Part shown: positions 14,649-19,651 of the stretch, in pieces
Layout: each line of letters begins with the position of its first letter
Position numbering within the stretch: the first letter of the stretch is position 1
From: Mobilitalea sp.
GTDB lineage: Bacteria; Bacillota_A; Clostridia; Lachnospirales; Lachnospiraceae
Length of the DNA stretch: 19,651 bases
Direction: 5' to 3'
NCBI GenBank assembly: GCA_029974875.1
Contig: JARKQP010000243.1
Coordinates: 1 to 19,651 of the forward strand
Translations under genes and position numbers: made by a program
Notes under the pieces: generated by a model
Seen by the model: only the letters and a program-made list of their open reading frames with translations
Told to the model about the DNA's origin: nothing
The model's database searches: none

Positions 14649-14960
14649 TTACATAACCTTGCTTTTAAACTCGTAAAAAATAGACAGAATATAGGCTACA
14701 TCCCCTACTAAAATTGTCAGCAATAAGGCTTTGGAATATGGGCTGACATCAAGGTCCCGGTTCTCCGCAAAATCAGACATTTCTTTTGTCCTCATATAAT
14801 TTAACAGTAAGAGCATAAAAATACATAGCAAAAAGAAAAACTTATCCGTAATACCACCAAGTATGTTCAAGCATCGGAAAAAAATCATAGATATAAAACA
14901 GATGCTTGTAATTCCAAACAATAACATGTACTTCTTTCGTCCTAGCATAGCTTTGTTCAA
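14649..14960 (-). CDS. Small membrane protein of unknown function
   Basis: This 103-residue protein has three hydrophobic segments (about residues 11-30, 36-54 and 78-97), with a charged stretch (MRTKEMSDFAENRD) between the second and third. The frame opens with TTG at 14960, with GGAGGAG about 10-12 bases upstream; an ATG at codon 5 is an alternative. I do not recognise a family. It stands alone, with 159 bp to the CPBP gene downstream and a divergent gene on the other side; no feature is evident in 14490-14648. Confidence 0.55.
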   Translation of the reverse strand: MNKAMLGRKKYMLLFGITSICFISMIFFRCLNILGGITDKFFFLLCIFMLLLLNYMRTKEMSDFAENRDLDVSPYSKALLLTILVGDVAYILSIFYEFKSKVM

Positions 14961-15326
14961 TATAATCCATCTCCTCCAGTTAATATAAGTTTATATAATG
15001 CGGCTCCTTTAATAATACACAAAAAAATCGCTCTGGAAGACGGATGTCATAAAATGCAATTCTAGTGCAATAACTTGCACGAATTTGAGGCTTTTGGATG
15101 GAATTTACATGGTACCGGGCCTGATAATGGAGCCGGAACCCTTTCTTATGACCATATATTTAAGAGATATTTTATAATTAATTTCTTTTTTTCCGGGGAT
15201 GATTGTGATACACTATTCCATAGTTACACATTCCATAATCTGACCCCAGGCGGCAGCATAACACCTCCTTGGAAAACATTATGCTACCCTCTGAATTATT
15301 ATAGCAAACTAAAGTGAGGTTTTTTT
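14961..15326. other. Divergent intergenic region without a convincing gene
   Basis: The region separates the minus-strand gene at 14960 from the plus-strand gene at 15327. It holds small inverted repeats: GTGCAA/TTGCAC near 15066, and AGCATAA/TTATGCT (15255-15261 with 15279-15285) spanning a CCTCC. TATAAT occurs at about 15171 without a good -35. An 80-codon plus-strand frame (15075-15317) is rejected as coding. Confidence 0.5.
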
Positions 15327-16028
15327 ATGCCGAAACAGTCGCGACTGGAGGAGCCAGTCCTTATTTACCAACCCCGGGAGCTTCCTTCTGAGAAAGAAAA
15401 ATTGAAAAATATGTCCCTGAAGGAGAAGCTGGATTACCTATGGGAATACTACAAAATCCATGCGTTGGGCGGTATACTGGCAATTGCAGTAATTGTTTAT
15501 GCTATTTATCAGGCCGTGACTCCCAACATCAGCACCCAGTTTTACGCCGCCATTATCGACAATTCCCTTCCACCGGAAACCATAGAGGGTTATACAGATG
15601 AATTTTCCGGACATTTGGACCTTAACCCAAAGCTGGAGGATATCCAGATAAATGATACCTTCTATATGAGCGGAGGCAATGGCTTTAATATGCAGCAGGC
15701 TCTGACTGCCTATATCGCTGCCAGTGAAGTGGATGTTATCATTGCTCCGGAGTCCTCGTTTTTAAATTATGCGGGTAATGATTATTTTATCAAGCTTTCA
15801 GAAGCCCTTCCTACGGATATCTACAGCTCCCTGACGGACAGCTTTCTTCTGTCCGGTACCAATGGGGATCCTGAAAAGAATGCCTATGGAATTTATTTGA
15901 ATGATTCTAATTTGTTTAAGGGTATTACCTACGACGGGGAGCCTTATGTACTTGGAATTGTGGCAAATTATCCCCATAAAGAAAACACTGTGGAATTTAT
16001 CCATTACCTGTTTAAAGGCTTGAAATAA
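15327..16028 (+). CDS. Single-pass membrane protein with extracytoplasmic domain, unknown function
   Basis: This 233-residue protein has a cytoplasmic N-terminus with a charged stretch MSLKEKLDYLWEYYKIH (29-45), one transmembrane helix (about 46-64, LGGILAIAVIVYAIYQAV), and an outside domain. The outside domain has VDVIIAPESSFLNYAG and IPPET-like segments loosely reminiscent of periplasmic binding proteins. Proteins with this N-terminal K-E-K-L-x-Y-[IL]-W-x-Y-Y-K motif seem common in Lachnospiraceae, but no function is known to me. GAGG lies 7 bases before the ATG. It is the only convincing plus-strand gene and ends at a strong bidirectional terminator. Confidence 0.75.
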   Translation: MPKQSRLEEPVLIYQPRELPSEKEKLKNMSLKEKLDYLWEYYKIHALGGILAIAVIVYAIYQAVTPNISTQFYAAIIDNSLPPETIEGYTDEFSGHLDLNPKLEDIQINDTFYMSGGNGFNMQQALTAYIAASEVDVIIAPESSFLNYAGNDYFIKLSEALPTDIYSSLTDSFLLSGTNGDPEKNAYGIYLNDSNLFKGITYDGEPYVLGIVANYPHKENTVEFIHYLFKGLK

Positions 16029-16043
16029 AACCTATCCTTTTTC

Positions 16044-16074
16044 AAAAGAGCTCCGGCAGCACCGGAGCTCTTTT
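16044..16074. terminator. Bidirectional intrinsic terminator between the membrane protein gene and asd
   Basis: A perfect 13-bp stem, AAAAGAGCTCCGG/CCGGAGCTCTTTT (16044-16056 with 16062-16074) with a 5-base loop, stands between two convergent genes. It has a U tract in either direction, so it can end both transcripts. Confidence 0.88.
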
Positions 16075-16103
16075 GTTTATCTATATTCATTTCCTTTGGT
16101 TTC

Positions 16104-17186
16104 TTATTTTGCAGCAATATATCCCTGTGCCTTTAACAGCTCGGCAATCAATACCGCACCGCCTGCTGCGCCGCGGACTGTGTTATGTGAAAGACCGACA
16201 AATTTGTAATCAAACACGCTGTCCTCCCGTAATCTGCCAAAGCATACGCCCATTCCGTTTTCATAATCACGGTCAAGCTTTGCCTGGGGACGGTTATCCT
16301 CCTCAAAGTACTTAATGAACTGCTTCGGGGCACTCGGTAATTCAAGCTCCTGGGGAATGCCCTTAAACTCAGCCCAAGCCTTTAAGATTTCCTCCTTGGA
16401 AGGCTTCTTCTCAAAGTTTACGAACACAGCTGCCGTATGTCCGTCCGTTACAGGGACGCGGATACATTGTGTCGTAATCAGCGGACCTTCTGCTTTTACG
16501 ATCTGGCCATTTTCCACCTTACCCCAGATACGCAAGGGCTCCTGCTCGCTCTTTTCCTCTTCCCCGCCGATATAAGGAATTACATTGTCCACCATCTCCG
16601 GCCAATCTGCAAAGTTCTTTCCGGCACCGGAGATCGCCTGATAGGTAGTTGCTACCACAAGCTTAATTCCAAACTGTCTTAAGGCATGAAGTGCCGGTGT
16701 ATAGCTTTGGATGGAGCAGTTAGGCTTTACTACGATAAAACCTCTCTGGGTTCCAAGACGCTTCTTCTGGTCTGCAATTACCTCTAAATGCCCAGGATTT
16801 AATTCGGGCACTACCATAGGAACATCCGGGGTCCATCTATGAGCACTATTATTGGATACCACCGGGGTTTCTGCCTTCGCATACGCTTCCTCGATTGCTT
16901 TAATTTCATCCTTTGTCATATCTACAGCGCTGAACACAAAATCTACGCCTGCGCTTACTGCTTCGACATCGTTAACGTTCATTACAACCAGCTTCTTAAC
17001 GCTCTCCGGCATCGGAGTTGCCATCTTCCAACGGTTACCGACTGCCTCCTCATAGGTTTTTCCAGCACTTCTGGGACTTGCTGCAACTGTAACTACTTCA
17101 AACCAAGGATGATTTTCTAATAACGCAATGAAACGCTGCCCAACCATTCCTGTACCCCCAAGGATACCCACTCTTAACCTGCTCAT
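16104..17186 (-). CDS. asd: Aspartate-semialdehyde dehydrogenase
   Basis: This NADPH-dependent enzyme reduces aspartyl phosphate to aspartate semialdehyde, the branch point to lysine/diaminopimelate, threonine and methionine. The 360-residue protein shows the nucleotide site GILGGTGMVGQRF (7-19), the active-site Cys157 in KPNCSIQ, and catalytic His250 in TDGHTAA. Its sequence style (SNNSAHRW, VVPELNPGHL, HNTVRGAAGG) is the archaeal/fungal-like class of Asd, not the E. coli class. GGAGG lies 7 bases before the ATG. It is apparently monocistronic, with a promoter at 17241-17268 and a terminator at 16044-16074. Confidence 0.96.
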   Translation of the reverse strand: MSRLRVGILGGTGMVGQRFIALLENHPWFEVVTVAASPRSAGKTYEEAVGNRWKMATPMPESVKKLVVMNVNDVEAVSAGVDFVFSAVDMTKDEIKAIEEAYAKAETPVVSNNSAHRWTPDVPMVVPELNPGHLEVIADQKKRLGTQRGFIVVKPNCSIQSYTPALHALRQFGIKLVVATTYQAISGAGKNFADWPEMVDNVIPYIGGEEEKSEQEPLRIWGKVENGQIVKAEGPLITTQCIRVPVTDGHTAAVFVNFEKKPSKEEILKAWAEFKGIPQELELPSAPKQFIKYFEEDNRPQAKLDRDYENGMGVCFGRLREDSVFDYKFVGLSHNTVRGAAGGAVLIAELLKAQGYIAAK

Positions 17187-17240
17187 TCTTATTCCTCCAT
17201 TTGTTCTCGTATGGCATACATTTGTCTTTTCTGTAAGTAT

Positions 17241-17268
17241 ACTATACGCGAAATCCTGAAAAAATCAA
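17241..17268 (-). promoter_or_regulatory. Candidate sigma-A promoter of asd
   Basis: TTGATT (17263-17268) and TATAGT (17241-17246) on the minus strand are 16 bases apart, about 55 bases before the asd start. No lysine riboswitch or T-box pattern was seen in the short leader. Confidence 0.55.
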
Positions 17269-17357
17269 CAACTTTTTCATATTTTCATCAAACTTTGTGA
17301 ACATCTTATAATTAATCCTTTTTGCATACATTCCCTTTGGTGATTTTAAACATGGTA

Positions 17358-17447
17358 ATGTCCATGCCCATCATTATGGGCATTGCCCTTATACTACATA
17401 ATTTGGCTTAAAAGTGCTGGCATGGATCCGGTCCCTTCTTCGTTCAT
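17358..17447 (-). repeat. Copy A of an approximately 90-bp structured repeat, directly after dusB
   Basis: It shares most bases with copy B at 18462-18551: plus-strand ATGTCCATGCC at one end, a central TTATACT, and GGCATGGATCCGG with TTCGTTC at the other end. An outer 8-bp pair, TCCATGCC/GGCATGGA (17361-17368 with 17419-17426), competes with a 7-bp hairpin, TGCCCAT/ATGGGCA (17365-17371 with 17376-17382). It starts immediately after the dusB stop codon. Confidence 0.75.
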
Positions 17448-18425
17448 TTATTTTACTTCTTTCACCTGCTGATACTCCTCCAGCAACCGGCAGAGATCCT
17501 CCATATTCTCTATCTCATTGACACAGCTCCTTAGCTTGGCCGAGCCCGGATATCCTGTCGTATACCAGGCTACATGCTTTCTCATTTCCCGGATACCGGT
17601 GAATTCCCCCTTGTATTCCACGGACAGGGCCGCGTGGCAAAGAATCATCTCCTTTACCTCCTCAAAGCCCGGTTTCGGCAGTAAGATCCCCTGCTCCAGG
17701 TATGCCTTGATTTGTTCAAAAATCCAAGGATTTCCCCTGGTTCCCCTTGCCATCATGATTCCGTCACAGCCCGTCTGTACGAGCATACGCTTCGCATCCT
17801 CCGGCGTAAAGATATCACCGCTCCCGATTACCGGAATGGTCAGGGCCTCCTTTACGGCGCGGATCACTTCCCAATCTGCTTTCCCGCTGTAATATTGCGC
17901 CCTGGTCCGTGCGTGGACTGCAACCGCCGCCGCACCGCTCTCCTGGGCAATCTTGGCTACCTCCACCGCGTTATTGTCGGTTTCATGGAAGCCCTTGCGG
18001 ATTTTCACCGTAAGGGGCTTACTAATTGCGGAGGATACCTTACTTACGATTTCACCGATTAATCTGGGATTCTTCATCAGGGAAGAGCCCTCTCCGTTAT
18101 TTACGACCTTAGGTACCGGACACCCCATGTTAATATCCAGGATGTCAAAATTGCGGTGCTCAATACGCTTGGCCGTCTCACTTAGGATAACCGGATCCGC
18201 ACCAAAGAGCTGCAATGCCACCGGGCGCTCCTCCTCATGGATTTGAAGCAGGCTCTCCGTATTTTTATTATTATATTGGATTCCCTTTGCGCTTACCATC
18301 TCCGTATAAACCAAGTCCGCACCTTTTTCTTTACACAGTAAACGAAAAGGCAGGTCTGTTACTCCTGCCATGGGTCCTAAAAATAAATTACCTTCTAATT
18401 TTACATTGCCGATATTCAGGCTCAT
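17448..18425 (-). CDS. dusB: tRNA-dihydrouridine synthase
   Basis: This FMN enzyme reduces specific uridines in tRNA to dihydrouridine using NADPH. The 325-residue protein has the TIM-barrel landmarks GPMAGVTDLPFR (17-28), the catalytic Cys102 in NMGCPVPKV, KIRKGF, HARTRAQYYSGKADW and GSGDIFTPEDA. The DusB assignment is by similarity of these stretches and by gene context; DusA/C-type subfamilies are less likely. The start at 18425 has GGAGA 8 bases upstream. It lies 145 bp after coaX with repeat copy B in between, and probably shares its transcript. Confidence 0.93.
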   Translation of the reverse strand: MSLNIGNVKLEGNLFLGPMAGVTDLPFRLLCKEKGADLVYTEMVSAKGIQYNNKNTESLLQIHEEERPVALQLFGADPVILSETAKRIEHRNFDILDINMGCPVPKVVNNGEGSSLMKNPRLIGEIVSKVSSAISKPLTVKIRKGFHETDNNAVEVAKIAQESGAAAVAVHARTRAQYYSGKADWEVIRAVKEALTIPVIGSGDIFTPEDAKRMLVQTGCDGIMMARGTRGNPWIFEQIKAYLEQGILLPKPGFEEVKEMILCHAALSVEYKGEFTGIREMRKHVAWYTTGYPGSAKLRSCVNEIENMEDLCRLLEEYQQVKEVK

Positions 18426-18461
18426 CTACATTCTCTCCAATTAATTTCTTAGTGTATAGCT

Positions 18462-18551
18462 ATGTCCATGCCTATCATTACAGGCATTGCCGTTATACTG
18501 CACAAATTGCCATGAAAATTCTGGCATGGATCCGGGCCGGCTTCGTTCGCT
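18462..18551 (-). repeat. Copy B of the approximately 90-bp structured repeat, between coaX and dusB
   Basis: Homologous to copy A. The outer 8-bp pair is unchanged (18465-18472 with 18523-18530). In the inner hairpin (18469-18475 with 18480-18486) one C-G pair of copy A is a T-A pair here, a double compensatory change. A second A-T pair becomes a G-U wobble on the minus strand but an A-C mismatch on the plus strand. This suggests the structure is kept as minus-strand RNA. Confidence 0.75.
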
Positions 18552-18570
18552 AACTTTATTTCCTCCACCC

Positions 18571-19341
18571 TTATCTCTTATTCTTGTCGCTGATAATCTT
18601 CAGACCCTTCAGGGTCAGGTACGGATCATATATTTCAATGACATCCGTTGCCTCTGCAATAATTTTGCCCAGCCCGCCCGTAGCAATGACCCTGCAGCTA
18701 TCCATACCGGCTTCCTTAAGCATTCTTTTCACAATATACTCGGTCTGGCCAATACATCCAAAGATGAGACCAGCCTGCATGCTGGTGGTAGTATCCTTCG
18801 CCAGGATCGTGTCCGGCATTGCAATCTCTATTTCCGGCAGCTTTGCCGTCTCTCTCCATAGGGCATTGGCGGAAATCCGGAGTCCCGGACAGGTAACCGC
18901 CGCATGGAAGGTTCCATCCTCCAGGATGAGGTCATAGGTAATGGCTGTCCCAAAATCGATGACCAATACGGGTCCACCATAAATTTCATAGGCTGCTACC
19001 GCATCCACTATCCTGTCCGCCCCAACCTCCTTCGGATTTGCCGTAGACACCTTGATTCCTGTCTTTGTCCCGGCACCGACAAGCAGCGGAGTAATTCCTA
19101 AATACTTTATGATCCCGGAGGTTAAGGAATGCATCAGCGTTGGTACAACGGAGGCAATGATTACATTCCTTATCCGTTCCATGCCTATATCCCTTGCTTT
19201 TAATAAATCACATAAAATTAGTCCATATTCATCCGAGGTCCGGTTCGCATTGGTGGTCAGGCGAAAGGTCGCCTTAATATCTGACCCCTCGAACACACCT
19301 AAGGTTATATTTGTATTTCCAACATCAACTACCAGCAGCAT
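18571..19341 (-). CDS. coaX: Type III pantothenate kinase
   Basis: It phosphorylates pantothenate, the first step of coenzyme A synthesis. The 256-residue protein is of the ASKHA fold with the type III motifs: DVGNTN (6-11), [14 protein letters not shown] (106-119), [11 protein letters not shown] (127-137) and [20 protein letters not shown]. Type III enzymes are insensitive to CoA feedback and usually need a monovalent cation. GGAGG lies 6 bases before the ATG at 19341. It is 34 bp after the small DUF6145-like gene and upstream of dusB, a grouping common in Clostridia. Confidence 0.95.
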   Translation of the reverse strand: MLLVVDVGNTNITLGVFEGSDIKATFRLTTNANRTSDEYGLILCDLLKARDIGMERIRNVIIASVVPTLMHSLTSGIIKYLGITPLLVGAGTKTGIKVSTANPKEVGADRIVDAVAAYEIYGGPVLVIDFGTAITYDLILEDGTFHAAVTCPGLRISANALWRETAKLPEIEIAMPDTILAKDTTTSMQAGLIFGCIGQTEYIVKRMLKEAGMDSCRVIATGGLGKIIAEATDVIEIYDPYLTLKGLKIISDKNKR

Positions 19342-19375
19342 ATTAATCCTCCATTCCCTGCCTGAGTAATTTTAT

Positions 19376-19651
19376 CTACTCTTCACTTAGAAGCCCGGCG
19401 GCATCCTCTCCAAGAAAGAATACCTTATAATACAATTCCAAGGCTTCCAGCAGTTCCGTTTTCTCCCTCTGCAGCTGCTTAATTTTTAATACACTGCCAA
19501 TCTCATCATAGAGATAATCATTTTCATCAGAATCCACTTGAAACAGCAGAGTGCCGTCCTCGTCGAATTCTAAAGAAAGAACTCCTCCCACATCCTCGGT
19601 AAACAAGACGGACATGATTTTTAATTCCTGTTTTATCTGCTCCGGCAGCGC
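19376..19651 (-). CDS. DUF6145-like small protein, C-terminal part (5' end outside the window)
   Basis: The frame is open to the right edge, giving at least 91 residues; the ATG at 19615 is internal and has no ribosome site, and the codons upstream (ALPEQIKQELKI) read on smoothly. The sequence ends GSVLKIKQLQREKTELLEALELYYKVFFLGEDAA, a probable coiled helix, after an acidic beta-rich part. This resembles the DUF6145 family of Lachnospiraceae, recalled by eye and not searched. The role is unknown. It heads the co-directional set with coaX and dusB. Confidence 0.6.
   Translation of the reverse strand, partial: ALPEQIKQELKIMSVLFTEDVGGVLSLEFDEDGTLLFQVDSDENDYLYDEIGSVLKIKQLQREKTELLEALELYYKVFFLGEDAAGLLSEE

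Noticed and set aside
15075..15317. 80-codon plus-strand frame in the divergent intergenic region
   Set aside because: No ribosome site, odd composition (rich in His, Phe, Trp without pattern), and it overlaps inverted repeats and the probable promoter region of the next gene.
18421..18510. Possible 28-codon minus-strand peptide inside repeat copy B
   Set aside because: Copy A has an early stop in the equivalent frame, so the repeat is not conserved as coding sequence.

Overview
The window looks like chromosomal DNA of a spore-forming member of the Clostridia, most likely a Lachnospiraceae relative; the genus cannot be fixed from sequence alone. The grounds are the moderate-to-low GC content, the strong GGAGG ribosome sites, the infC-rpmI-rplT operon with a clostridial-type leader, two Csp-type spore germination subtilases in tandem, a coaX-dusB pair, and a small C-terminal ORF resembling the Lachnospiraceae DUF6145 family. 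Nearly every gene is on the minus strand. The only convincing plus-strand gene is at 15327-16028.

Layout by region. 1-412 is the N-terminal part of an exported or anchored protein with a low-complexity acidic linker. 425-801 has no gene but is full of hairpins, including a REP-like GGGGACGTT palindrome. 802-2351 is a two-gene envelope-stress-type unit (DUF4097 beta-repeat protein and a LiaF-like membrane protein) with its own promoter. 2627-6125 holds two tandem Csp-family subtilases; the upstream one has an intact Asp/His/Ser triad, and the downstream one has Gly in place of the catalytic Ser. 6267-7844 is the translation operon infC-rpmI-rplT, with a consensus promoter, a long leader containing an attenuator-type terminator, an AUU start for infC, and a terminator after rplT. 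7846-7956 is a 22-bp tandem repeat that supplies the last codons of an ECF transporter S-component gene. That gene is preceded by a long structured leader ending in a terminator (about 8637-8860).

9087-12722 is a cobalamin-riboswitch-controlled operon: lipoprotein binding protein, FecCD/BtuC-type permease, ATPase, and a Cys-rich CGGC-domain protein. 12757-14489 is a tandem pair of CPBP intramembrane proteases. 14649-16028 holds two small membrane proteins of unknown role, divergently transcribed. 16104-17186 is asd (lysine/threonine/methionine branch). 17448-19651 is a co-directional group: DUF6145-like protein, coaX and dusB. The stops of coaX and dusB are each followed by a copy of a roughly 90-bp repeat whose hairpin shows a compensatory base change between the copies.

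The genes are mostly housekeeping, with three accessory themes: spore germination signalling (protease plus pseudoprotease), corrinoid acquisition under B12 control, and small structured repeats lying next to gene ends. No tRNA, rRNA, CRISPR array, complete transposase or prophage gene was seen.
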